Source: a bacterium
GTDB taxonomy: Bacteria > Bacillota_I > Bacilli_A > RF39 > UBA660
Reading direction: 5' to 3'
Length of the DNA: 46,093 nucleotides
Assembly: GCA_030531905.1 (NCBI GenBank)
Contig: JAUNMG010000002.1
Coordinates: forward strand, 1-46,093
In this document: in pieces, positions 25,222 to 32,703 of the stretch
Position numbering within the stretch: the first letter of the stretch is position 1
Layout of the letters: every line of letters starts with the position of its first letter
The notes under the pieces: generated by a model
The model's database searches: none
The model's input: only the letters and a program-made list of their open reading frames with translations
Told to the model about the DNA's origin: nothing
Translations under genes and position numbers: made by a program

Positions 25222-26093
25222 CTTACTTGCTCCTTATTTTTCTGTTTTTTCGCAACTTCTTCTAACTTTTTACTCATTCTACTATTCATATCTTCCATAG
25301 CAGTTTTTACTGACTCTAATTCATTTCTAATCTCTCTTGACTCCATATTAGATAAAGAGTAGGGAATAGTATCAAGTTTTATTTTAGAAGTATCTATATC
25401 ATATTTTTTAGCAATCATATAAGCAACACTATTACATTTAAAATTATCTAGTTCAGTATTATTAATTTCGCCTAAACTTACTTTAGCATATTCTATTGCT
25501 AATTCAGGTAATAACTCTTTAATATTTTCACATTTTTTAATATATAATACATTATCATTTTTATTCCATTGTGCATATTGATTGCTATTTTCTATACTAT
25601 CAACAATTTTTACATTAACTGGGCTTTCGTTTAGTAAACCTGCTAATTTTAATTTATCATCATAATTCATCTCAACTGTTTTATCTTTGATATTGGTATG
25701 TGATATATCATACATTTTTTTTGGATTATATGAAGTAGCAACTGTTTTATCTGCTCGTGTATATTGACTACTTGGCTCAAGAATAATGATTGGATTTTTA
25801 AAGTCTTTAATAGCACCTTTCCAATCTTGATAATCTTTTATTTTAGTAGCATTTGGCATTTGTGCAGTTATTAATAATCCATTACCAACAGAATATTTAT
25901 CAAACCTAGATTGAACATCTAAATACACTTTATACTTATCTATATTTGTAACAATATCATTAGCAGTTTTATCAATCATATCATAAGCTTTTTGTCTATC
26001 TTCATTTTTTTGTTTTATCCATTTTTCTTTGTCAAAACCTTTATTATTATCGTTGTTTATTACATTAGATACTACATCTTCTATATCATTCAT
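25218..26093 (-). CDS. ArdC-like N-terminal domain protein
   Basis: A 291-residue protein. The N-terminal half matches the ArdC-like single-strand DNA-binding region: VYLDVQSRFDKYSVGNGLLI, ATKIKDYQDWK and NPIIILEPS, the same block found at the start of the giant protein at 35601-42647. The C-terminal part is helical and charged; the protease domain of full ArdC is not evident. I use the ATG at 26093, 2 nt after the upstream stop and just after the ribosome site AAAGAGGG; a longer frame has no such site. ArdC proteins protect incoming DNA from restriction (known); here that is inferred. Confidence 0.75.
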   Translation of the reverse strand: MNDIEDVVSNVINNDNNKGFDKEKWIKQKNEDRQKAYDMIDKTANDIVTNIDKYKVYLDVQSRFDKYSVGNGLLITAQMPNATKIKDYQDWKGAIKDFKNPIIILEPSSQYTRADKTVATSYNPKKMYDISHTNIKDKTVEMNYDDKLKLAGLLNESPVNVKIVDSIENSNQYAQWNKNDNVLYIKKCENIKELLPELAIEYAKVSLGEINNTELDNFKCNSVAYMIAKKYDIDTSKIKLDTIPYSLSNMESREIRNELESVKTAMEDMNSRMSKKLEEVAKKQKNKEQVR

Positions 26094-26097
26094 TTTT

Positions 26098-26850
26098 TTA
26101 CCCTCTTTCTTTTGCTTTTTTTCTTTTAAATCTATTATTCTTTTTATTATCTTTCTTAATTTTGCCCTCATTTTTATCAATTCCTTTTTCCTTATTTTTC
26201 TCTTTCTGTTCTTCTTTTATTTTATTTAATTGTTCCTTAACAGATGGTTTTTGTTTTTTAGAAACCTCCTCCTCTGTATAATTTTTGTTCTTGTAAGAAG
26301 GATCTGACTGAGGGCTTTTCATCGGGTCTATATCAACTTGTTCCTGTTCTTTAGTAGGAGACATAATATCATCTACTAAATCTTCTACCTTTTTATCTTT
26401 ATTTTTACTTTCTTCTTTAACTTTTGCTTGTTCTTGTTCCTTTTCAATTTCATGTTTTATTGTTGCATTATTAGTTGTGTATAAGTTGAATTTTTGAACA
26501 ATTCTATTAATTTTGCTTGCATCTTCTGCTTTTACCATAATGTCTACTAAACTATCTGGGTTTTTATCTTTTTTATTGACTATTGCATGATACAATACAC
26601 CATATCTTTTCGCTTCTTCTGCAAACTTTTTTAAATCATCTTGTTTTATTGAAAAAACCTTTATTTCCTTTCCAGATTTTAATATCTTTGATAAAGATGT
26701 CTTCCCTTTAGTTTTTGTATGTCCTTTTGATAATGCAGCCAATAATGCAAGTAGTTCTTTTGTTGCTGATCCTGCTACTCTTAAATACATTTCAGTACCC
26801 TGTAATACTATTCTAACAACAGATTCAGCAGCCTCACCTGATGAGTTCAT
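26098..26850 (-). CDS. PcfB family (DUF3801) conjugation accessory protein
   Basis: A 250-residue protein. The first 125 residues fit the PcfB family: AAESVVRIVLQGTEMYLRVAGSA, KTKGKTSLSKILKSG and YGVLYHAIVNKKD. A long, Lys/Glu-rich disordered tail follows. PcfB of pCF10 helps link the relaxosome with the coupling protein (known). The start overlaps the end of the relaxase gene by 17 nt and the last codons (KKAKERG) carry the next gene's ribosome site. Confidence 0.85.
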   Translation of the reverse strand: MNSSGEAAESVVRIVLQGTEMYLRVAGSATKELLALLAALSKGHTKTKGKTSLSKILKSGKEIKVFSIKQDDLKKFAEEAKRYGVLYHAIVNKKDKNPDSLVDIMVKAEDASKINRIVQKFNLYTTNNATIKHEIEKEQEQAKVKEESKNKDKKVEDLVDDIMSPTKEQEQVDIDPMKSPQSDPSYKNKNYTEEEVSKKQKPSVKEQLNKIKEEQKEKNKEKGIDKNEGKIKKDNKKNNRFKRKKAKERG

Positions 26851-28183
26851 CTTTATTCACTTCCTTTCTTTCTTCGTATTCTTTTACTTCTTTTAAATTA
26901 GAACTAATCGTTGGTATTCTTGTTTCTATATCTTCACATAATTCCACCTCCTTTCTATATTCTTTTATTTCTTTTGATAATTCATCTATCTGCATTTTTA
27001 TATTATTTTTTGAGTTAGTATCCTTTGTTTGTTTGTGTTCTTTCCATAACTTACTCCTCATATTCATGAGAGTAGTAAGTTTGGTTGTAATTGTTTCTTT
27101 ATACAAAAAAAATTGCTTGTTAGTTTTTAGTTCATTTCTAACAAGCAATTCTGCTTCTTTTGATAAATCATCTAATTTTTTTATATCCAACCTTACAGAT
27201 GGAGGAAGTTTTTGATATGGATATTTTTTGGGAAAAACTTTCAAAATATAGCAATATTTTAGATATATAGCATATATCCCTTTTTTCTTGTGATTTGAAT
27301 ATTTAGTCTTTCTTATATGATGTATTTTGTTATTATATTCTTCTATAAATGGTATTCTTGTAGCATGAGTATTTTGTATACGTTCTGTTAACTTATCAAT
27401 AGAATAATCTTCTCCAAAACATCTCACAATTCTTATATTTTTTTTGTAAGGATCTCTCCTTATACTTAATTTATTTGCTCTATATGTTAACTCATATCCC
27501 ATTGCAATCATTAATTCTTCAAAATCTTTATAAGAATATGCCATAGCAATAGCTCTATTTAAATCTTCTTTTGCTATTGTATAATAATTTATTCTTTGAA
27601 AGTTTCCCTGTTGATAATTAGCATAGTTAATTCTACTATTCCTACATGGCTTTTCTTTTAAAACACTTAATTTATATTCTTCACATAAACTATCTGATAT
27701 TCTTCGCAATTCTGCATAAGTTTCTCTGTTGTCATAATACTTTTTACCATCTACAAATGATACAGAATTAATTACAAAATGATTGTGAATATGATTAGTA
27801 TTAATATGTGTACTAACTATAACTTCAAATCTATCTCCCCACATTTCTTGTGCCAATTTAACTCCTATCTCATGTGCTATTTCTGGTGTTACTTCTCCCT
27901 CTTTAAAAGATTGAAAAGCATGATAGCCTTGTATTCCATTTTCTTTATTAAACTGACCTTTAGTAATAGCCATTTCTTCATAAGCAATTTCTGGAGTAGA
28001 ATGTATTCCTGATACAAATAATTGTTCTTCTGTTTTATAACTATCTTCTATATATTCAACAGTTTTATGCAAATCTTGATAATTTAATTTACTATTTGAG
28101 TTTTTTGTCTTTTCCACATTAGTTGTATAATCAATAACATGATCTAATCTGCTTCCTATTTTCCAAATTGAAGTTACTGCAAT
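26834..28183 (-). CDS. Relaxase/mobilisation nuclease (MOBP type), apparent AUU start
   Basis: The protein has 449 residues from the start chosen. It holds the relaxase core: Tyr19 in VIDYTTN, likely nucleophile, and the histidine cluster HINTNHIHNHFVIN (about residues 120-135) that binds metal. It would nick the transfer origin and lead the strand out. Homologues begin MAVT-IW; here AVTSIW follows ATT at 28181-28183, with AAGGAG 8 nt before it. The only alternative in frame, GTG at 28201, lies inside that ribosome site. An AUU start would be weak and could limit expression. The C-terminal part is basic and helical. Confidence 0.9.
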   Translation of the reverse strand: MAVTSIWKIGSRLDHVIDYTTNVEKTKNSNSKLNYQDLHKTVEYIEDSYKTEEQLFVSGIHSTPEIAYEEMAITKGQFNKENGIQGYHAFQSFKEGEVTPEIAHEIGVKLAQEMWGDRFEVIVSTHINTNHIHNHFVINSVSFVDGKKYYDNRETYAELRRISDSLCEEYKLSVLKEKPCRNSRINYANYQQGNFQRINYYTIAKEDLNRAIAMAYSYKDFEELMIAMGYELTYRANKLSIRRDPYKKNIRIVRCFGEDYSIDKLTERIQNTHATRIPFIEEYNNKIHHIRKTKYSNHKKKGIYAIYLKYCYILKVFPKKYPYQKLPPSVRLDIKKLDDLSKEAELLVRNELKTNKQFFLYKETITTKLTTLMNMRSKLWKEHKQTKDTNSKNNIKMQIDELSKEIKEYRKEVELCEDIETRIPTISSNLKEVKEYEERKEVNKDELIR

Positions 28184-28242
28184 ATTATCATCTCCTTCCA
28201 CAAAAAAAGGGAATATATTTTTTTATAATATTTTCCCATAGA

Positions 28243-28974
28243 TTATTTATATAAATCCTTATATAGTTTATTTCCTTGTTCTATAACAGATTTTAAACTT
28301 GATAAATCATAGTTAAGTTTTTTACTTATATTATTTGTTATATCGTTATAATGCAATTTATCGAATTCTTCTTCTATAATATCATTCTTTTCATTATATA
28401 AAGTAACATGAAGATAATCCCAATCTAACCAAGTTATAGAAATCACTTGATCATTATCTAATGCTATATCACAGTCTAAATTTGAAAGATAAAAATGCAA
28501 ATCAAATTCAAGTAACTTTGGCATTTTTTGATTAGGAACACTAAAGGTAATTCCATTATCTTTTAGTACATAATATCCTTCCTTATTCTTAATAAAATTA
28601 TTTACTTTTATACCTTCATTGAAATGACTTTCTAATTTATTTTTCGTATTGCTATAAATTACTAAATAAATACAAAATGAACAAATAAGAATAATTAATA
28701 TACTAATAATTACTTTTAAAATTACTTTATACTTTTTAGTATTTTTTGCGTTTTTATCAATTTCTTTAACCATATTCATATTTTCTTTTAATAAGATGTC
28801 TAGGGAAATATTAAACTCATCACTTATCTTAATAAGTGTTTCTATATCTGGATAATTTTTTCCATTTTCCCAATTTGATATAGTTTGTCTTGTTACATTA
28901 AGAACTTCTGCAATATCATCTTGGCTCATCTTATTATCCTTTCTAATTTTTTTAATTTTTTCATCCAGATTCAT
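28243..28974 (-). CDS. XRE regulator with a membrane segment and external domain
   Basis: A 243-residue protein. An XRE helix-turn-helix lies at residues 7-60 (KIRKDNKMSQDDIAEVLNVT, RQTISNWENGKNYPD), one membrane helix at about 85-105, and an outer part of about 135 residues of unknown fold. Such proteins may sense external or membrane signals. A similar regulator follows on the same strand, 111 nt upstream. GGAGG precedes the ATG. A role in control of transfer or of the neighbouring cargo is inferred only from position. Confidence 0.8.
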   Translation of the reverse strand: MNLDEKIKKIRKDNKMSQDDIAEVLNVTRQTISNWENGKNYPDIETLIKISDEFNISLDILLKENMNMVKEIDKNAKNTKKYKVILKVIISILIILICSFCIYLVIYSNTKNKLESHFNEGIKVNNFIKNKEGYYVLKDNGITFSVPNQKMPKLLEFDLHFYLSNLDCDIALDNDQVISITWLDWDYLHVTLYNEKNDIIEEEFDKLHYNDITNNISKKLNYDLSSLKSVIEQGNKLYKDLYK

Positions 28975-28984
28975 TATTTATTCC

Positions 28985-29070
28985 TCCTTTCAACATCATA
29001 ATAAAACCTTTTTAGTTATTGTAACATCAAAAGGTTTTTACATCATAGCAAGAATTTCTTGCTTTTTAAT
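28985..29070 (-). other. Inverted repeats between the two XRE genes
   Basis: Two palindromes lie in the gap: a 10-bp AAAACCTTTT / AAAAGGTTTT pair separated by 17 nt (about 29003-29039) and AGCAAG / CTTGCT (about 29047-29063). Without a clear T-run on the minus strand they look more like operators for the XRE proteins than terminators. Confidence 0.4.
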
Positions 29071-29085
29071 AAATTGTAATTTGTG

Positions 29086-29649
29086 CTATTCACAGGTTCC
29101 ACTATGACTTTTAAAATAATTATCTATATTTGCCATTGAATTATCAATATTATTAAAATTTACAATTTTCTTTATTTCATTTGACATTTCTTTTGAGCAA
29201 CTATCACATTTAAAATAATCATTTGTGCCAAATTCTATTTGATACTTTTTATTATCAATAGAACATATTGTAGTAGCGCTGCTTTCCACATTATGATTAT
29301 CCTTTTTAGCAACTGTACAAATTCCTAAACTTATTACTGCAATTATCATAAATACAACATAGCCAATAAATATAAATCCTATTACTTTTAAAATTTTTAT
29401 TATTATACCAGCTAGTCGTTCTGTGTTACTTATTTTATTCATTAAAAACTCCTTTGATTCATTATCCAAAATTTCATCAATACTTACATTAAATGCCTTT
29501 GATAATCTTTTTAATTGTTCTGGGTTAGGTGTTGTTTCTCCTAATTCCCAATTAGAAATAGTTTGTCTTGTAACATCAACTACTTCTCCTAATTGTTCTT
29601 GTGAAAGTCCTTTTGACTTTCTTAATGATTTAATGTTTTCTTTTAGCAA
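29086..29649 (-). CDS. XRE regulator with a membrane segment (paralogue)
   Basis: A 187-residue protein. The XRE domain (residues 5-60, LRKSKGLSQEQLGEVVDVT, RQTISNWELGETTPN) is close to that of the preceding regulator, followed by a membrane helix (about 85-110) and a short external part with two Cys pairs (CSIDNK, CDSCSKEM). An external zinc or disulfide site is possible. No repeat or ribosome site is unusual. It is adjacent to the IS110-type element. Confidence 0.8.
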   Translation of the reverse strand: MLKENIKSLRKSKGLSQEQLGEVVDVTRQTISNWELGETTPNPEQLKRLSKAFNVSIDEILDNESKEFLMNKISNTERLAGIIIKILKVIGFIFIGYVVFMIIAVISLGICTVAKKDNHNVESSATTICSIDNKKYQIEFGTNDYFKCDSCSKEMSNEIKKIVNFNNIDNSMANIDNYFKSHSGTCE

Positions 29650-29800
29650 TTTACAACATCTCCTTTCCTATAAGCATTATATTAAGGATTGTTCGTTGCT
29701 ACAAGCAATGCTTTTTAACATTTAACTCTAACCTCTACAAATTGACTATCTAAGTTTTGTCAATACTAAATTTATAAAAATATTATACCACGACTAAAAT

Positions 29801-29833
29801 CACGAAAATAGGCATTTTTTTAAAATTTTCGTG
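29801..29833. repeat. 9-bp inverted repeat near the IS110-type element
   Basis: CACGAAAAT (29801-29809) and ATTTTCGTG (29825-29833) are perfect inverted copies 33 bp downstream of the transposase stop. It may be a subterminal IS structure or the operator of the XRE gene downstream. Its bases are not conserved at the other IS flank. Confidence 0.45.
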
Positions 29834-29866
29834 TATTATAGTGATATATGTGATAAAATGAATTTG

Positions 29867-31069
29867 TTAATTTATTTTGAATGTTGTATTATTTTTACAC
29901 ATTGTATATAACATTCTTAATATTTTTGTTGAACACGCAGTTAGGTTTTCATAGTAATGTTTGCCTTCTGCTTTTTTTGTTAAATAATAATTATAAACGG
30001 GATGGTTAGGACACTGACGACCTAATTTAACTACCATTTGACTAATATTAAATAATATCCATCTTGCATATTTATTTCCTCGTTTAGAGATTGTTCCATG
30101 AACATTAATACTTTTTCCTGATTGTATAATTGTTGGATCTAACCCACAAAAAGCAATTAATTGTTTATGGTTATCAAACCTAGTAATATCCCCAAGTTCT
30201 CCAAGTAATTCAGTTGTTAATACTTCTCCAATACCATAAAATGAATTGATAATATTAAAGTAAGGTGATTCTTTTGCTGTTTCAATCATCTTGTCTTTTA
30301 ACTCATTTATTGTCTTAATGTTTTCTTGTAAAACACTTGCCATATCTGATAAGTTTTTAACATCTGAATGATCTTTATCTACTCCTGGATAAGAATTAAG
30401 AGAAATCTCTTTAATTTTATTTGCTAATCTTTTGTAATAATAATCATGTCTTGAATTAGTTTTATATAAATTATTATATAAAGCATCAATTCTTTTTTCT
30501 TTAACTATATAAGCATGAGGAAATGTTTTTATAAAGTTTAAAGCTGTTTCTTCATAGATTCTACTACCTTTAAATATTTCTTCAAACTCTGGAAAACAAA
30601 TATTAATCAATCTCTTATATCTATTTTTACAACTAACATTTAACTGTGTTAGATAAAAATACTGTCTTGTCATCGCTTTTAAATTAGCATATAAATCTTT
30701 CTTTGATAAATCGTGATATTCTACTTCATTAACAAAAAATAACTTGGCTAATCTTATACAATCTTTAGTATCTGTTTTCGTTTTTCTTAAAGTATCATAA
30801 TTGTTTTTAGTAGTTAAACTATTGATTACCAAAGTATTAAAATTATTCTCTTTAAAATATCTTTCTACTGGCAAATGATAGATTCCTGTTGATTCCATGA
30901 ATATTGTTAAATCTTCTAATTTAAAACTATTAATCTGATTTTTCAATTTATCAAAATCCTTTATATTATGTTTAATTTCCTTTGGTTCAATTAAAACCTC
31001 TCCATACTCTGTAGATAACATTACCATACTTTTACATTTTGCAACATCTACACTTAATACTGCTCTCAT
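29867..31069 (-). CDS. IS110-family transposase (bridge-RNA-guided recombinase)
   Basis: A 400-residue protein with an N-terminal RuvC-like DEDD domain (SVDVAKCKS, EST in FMESTGIYH, DTKD in KTDTKDCIRLAK) and a C-terminal Tnp20 domain carrying YGIGEVLTTELLGELGDI, CGLDPTI and the serine region SGKSINVHGTISKRGN. IS110 enzymes recombine DNA guided by an RNA made from the element's own non-coding end (known for IS621). The start has AAGGAG before it. Length matches full-size relatives, so the enzyme is probably intact. Confidence 0.93.
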   Translation of the reverse strand: MRAVLSVDVAKCKSMVMLSTEYGEVLIEPKEIKHNIKDFDKLKNQINSFKLEDLTIFMESTGIYHLPVERYFKENNFNTLVINSLTTKNNYDTLRKTKTDTKDCIRLAKLFFVNEVEYHDLSKKDLYANLKAMTRQYFYLTQLNVSCKNRYKRLINICFPEFEEIFKGSRIYEETALNFIKTFPHAYIVKEKRIDALYNNLYKTNSRHDYYYKRLANKIKEISLNSYPGVDKDHSDVKNLSDMASVLQENIKTINELKDKMIETAKESPYFNIINSFYGIGEVLTTELLGELGDITRFDNHKQLIAFCGLDPTIIQSGKSINVHGTISKRGNKYARWILFNISQMVVKLGRQCPNHPVYNYYLTKKAEGKHYYENLTACSTKILRMLYTMCKNNTTFKIN

Positions 31070-31245
31070 TACTTACTCCTTTCTGAATTTAAGTCTTCTG
31101 TTTCCACCATTACTTCATCAAGCTTGTTATATAGATTCTTTGACCTCACTATCTTAAACTAAATTAATAATAGAAATAAAAGCTGAACTGTCAATTTGTT
31201 AGATTCTAAGACCTCTGTAATTTGCCGTTCTCACTTAAACTCTTA
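31070..31245 (-). ncRNA. Likely bridge-RNA region upstream of the IS110 transposase
   Basis: About 175 nt of non-coding sequence on the same strand lie directly before the transposase gene, the size and place of IS621-type bridge RNA. It contains ATTACAGAGGTCTTAG-like sequence resembling AATTTGTAGAGGT motifs at the two neighbouring gaps (about 29731-29743 and 31760-31773). The guide loops cannot be defined without folding. Confidence 0.4.
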
Positions 31246-31293
31246 GTAAATAATTTAACATAAAAAATAAGATATAAATATTAAATTATTTAC
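31246..31293 (-). repeat. 13-bp inverted repeat near the IS edge
   Basis: GTAAATAATTTAA (31246-31258) and TTAAATTATTTAC (31281-31293) form a perfect 13-bp stem with a 22-nt loop, 28 nt after the aac(6') stop. It may end the aac(6') transcript or mark the IS end; the following minus-strand sequence has no T-run. Confidence 0.45.
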
Positions 31294-31320
31294 ATCTTAA
31301 AGTATACTTGTAATTTGTTG

Positions 31321-31755
31321 CTATAATTGTTTTGTAAAACATATAATTTTATTTACTTCTTTAAATCCATTTTTTAAATGAAATCTATAACTTATCTCAT
31401 TTTCTAATTCGCAATCACTTGCTATTTCTTTACAACCTTTTTCTTTTGCCCAATTTTCACTTTGTATAATTAACTGTTGTGCTATATTTTGGTTTCTATA
31501 TTCCTCTTTTACAAAAATACCTTCCAAATATGCGACAGGGCTAGAATTAACACCTTCAACATATTCGTACCTTAAAGAAACTTGTGAAAAAGCAACTGGA
31601 ACATTATTCTCATAATCAAGATATATACATACATTATCTGAAAATAAATATTCCTTAAATTCATTTTCTAAATCTACCAATGAATGATTATTCCATAATT
31701 CTTTCGCTAATTTTGCTACAATTACATAATCTTTTTGTTCTGCTTTTCTAATCAT
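31321..31755 (-). CDS. aac(6'): AAC(6')-I-type aminoglycoside 6'-N-acetyltransferase
   Basis: A 144-residue GNAT enzyme. The match to AAC(6')-I proteins such as those of Acinetobacter and Citrobacter is clear: LRYEYVEGVNSSPVAYLEGI, FVKEEYRNQNIAQQLI (acetyl-CoA loop), WAKEKGCKEIASDCELEN, and a final HLKNGFKEVNKIICFTK. These enzymes acetylate the 6'-amino group of aminoglycosides such as kanamycin and tobramycin. Length is normal for the family. AGAGGTG precedes the ATG. It lies next to the IS110 element inside the transfer region and so looks like cargo. Resistance itself is inferred, not shown. Confidence 0.8.
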   Translation of the reverse strand: MIRKAEQKDYVIVAKLAKELWNNHSLVDLENEFKEYLFSDNVCIYLDYENNVPVAFSQVSLRYEYVEGVNSSPVAYLEGIFVKEEYRNQNIAQQLIIQSENWAKEKGCKEIASDCELENEISYRFHLKNGFKEVNKIICFTKQL

Positions 31756-31826
31756 AATACACCTCTACAAATTACTATTTATCGAATAACTTATATATAC
31801 ATATTATCATAAATATTCATATAGTT

Positions 31827-32153
31827 CTATTTCTTATCCATAAATAAATATTTTTTCTTAATTTCTATAATAAGATTATTTAAAATATCAACTTGTTTTT
31901 TGTAATAGGGAACATCTATAAAATTAAATGTGTTAGCTTTATGAGCTATTTGATTTAAGTTAATACCAACTTTTCTTATTTCTTTAATAGCATTATAAAA
32001 CTCTTTTGGAGGTTTTTCTTTTGGTTGATAGTCTAATGCTCTTGTTCTCATATAATTTGATATAGTCATTCCAACTTGTGCTGCTTTTTCTTTAATTAGT
32101 CGATCCTCATCATAACTAACTAAAATCTGTTTTTTTAAAACTCTTGTTTGCAT
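31827..32153 (-). CDS. mobC: MobC-like relaxosome accessory protein
   Basis: A 108-residue protein with the ribbon-helix-helix pattern and MobC end: KAAQVGMTISNYMRTRAL, then AIKEIRKVGINLNQIAHKAN. MobC proteins help the relaxase open the transfer origin (known). The ATG lies within the last codons of the DUF3789 gene (19-nt overlap) and AAGGAG precedes it. It sits 0.5 kb from a candidate oriT; the relaxase gene is 3.6 kb downstream, separated by the cargo. Confidence 0.88.
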   Translation of the reverse strand: MQTRVLKKQILVSYDEDRLIKEKAAQVGMTISNYMRTRALDYQPKEKPPKEFYNAIKEIRKVGINLNQIAHKANTFNFIDVPYYKKQVDILNNLIIEIKKKYLFMDKK

Positions 32154-32266
32154 TTTTTTAGCTCCTTTATTTCTCGTTCATATTCGTTAATACGATTTAT
32201 TTGTAAAATGCACATTAGTGCAATACCACTAAAACCTCCAAAGATAAAAATCAATAATTCTTTCAT
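32135..32266 (-). CDS. DUF3789-like small membrane protein
   Basis: A 43-residue protein too short for routine gene finding. MKELLIFIFGGFSGIALMCI is one membrane helix, followed by LQINRINEYEREIKELKK; this is the DUF3789 pattern seen in Gram-positive ICEs. GGAGG lies 9 nt before the ATG at 32266. The frame overlaps mobC by 19 nt, so the pair is translationally coupled. Function is unknown; it is usually carried near mobC. Confidence 0.8.
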   Translation of the reverse strand: MKELLIFIFGGFSGIALMCILQINRINEYEREIKELKKCKQEF

Positions 32267-32289
32267 ATTTAAAATCCTCCTTTTCTTGC

Positions 32290-32319
32290 ATAAAAAAATT
32301 AGTAGTTGCCTACTAATTT
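32290..32319 (-). terminator. Intrinsic terminator upstream of DUF3789-mobC
   Basis: AAATTAGTAG / CTACTAATTT (32296-32305, 32310-32319) forms a 10-bp stem with a 4-nt loop and seven T's on the minus strand. Its stem overlaps the stop codon of the upstream gene. The DUF3789 ribosome site follows at once, so either mobC is made only by read-through or a promoter lies within the stem. Confidence 0.8.
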
Positions 32320-32548
32320 AAACTAATATCTCTCTCAATTTTTTTACAACATCATTTTTTGATAATAATACATTTCTATTTTCAATTAGATAATCTAAAA
32401 ATATGTTTTTAGATTTATCCTCATTTAATTTATTCATAATAGTAGATATGACATGAGCCTTAAACCTTTGTTTATCCAATTCTGTCAATATCATTTTATC
32501 TAAATTGCTAATCATATATACTTCATCCTCATCTAAAATTATTGTCAT
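32318..32548 (-). CDS. Unrecognised 76-residue protein near the candidate oriT
   Basis: A small helical protein: a strand-like start (MTIILDEDEVYMISNLDKM) and helices with TELDKQRFKAHVISTIMNKL. The opening resembles small ICE proteins whose function is unknown. No membrane segment. It is the gene after the oriT-like stretch on the minus strand and has a terminator at its end. Confidence 0.6.
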   Translation of the reverse strand: MTIILDEDEVYMISNLDKMILTELDKQRFKAHVISTIMNKLNEDKSKNIFLDYLIENRNVLLSKNDVVKKLREILV

Positions 32549-32629
32549 AACTATATTATCATAAAACCATGAAAAACTCTATTACAAAGATAAAGTTTTC
32601 ATGTATTAAATATTATTATTCTTTATTTT

Positions 32630-32700
32630 AAAGGGGTTTGGGGTGTTCCCCATATTTGAAAACTTACAGGAGTATGTTTTCAGTGCTTGCTAGGACAAGA
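32630..32700. other. Candidate origin of transfer (oriT)
   Basis: A 150-nt gene-free gap holds GGGGTgttCCCC (about 32640-32651), an imperfect inverted repeat GAAAACtTAC / GTAtGTTTTC (32658-32667, 32672-32681, 4-nt loop) and then GTGCTTGCTAGGAC. An inverted repeat next to a unique nick-like sequence, beside mobC, is the layout of mobilisation origins (known). The nick position is not established. Confidence 0.5.
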
Positions 32701-32703
32701 GAC

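Larger units (their letters stand above)
29834..31320 (-). mobile_element. IS110-family insertion sequence (ends approximate)
   Basis: The element is defined by its IS110 transposase gene (29867-31069) and about 250 nt of non-coding sequence upstream of it. IS110 elements make no target duplication and have little or no terminal inverted repeat (known), so the ends cannot be fixed from sequence alone; the limits given are the neighbouring genes' edges. It sits between the two XRE genes and the aac(6') gene. Confidence 0.75.

Noticed and set aside
28181-28201. GTG at 28201 as relaxase start
   Set aside because: It would lie in its own ribosome site and add six residues absent from homologues.
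29731-31773. Target-site duplication around the IS110 element
   Set aside because: The shared motif ACCTCTACAAATT lies away from plausible element ends and includes ribosome-site sequence; IS110 elements do not make duplications.
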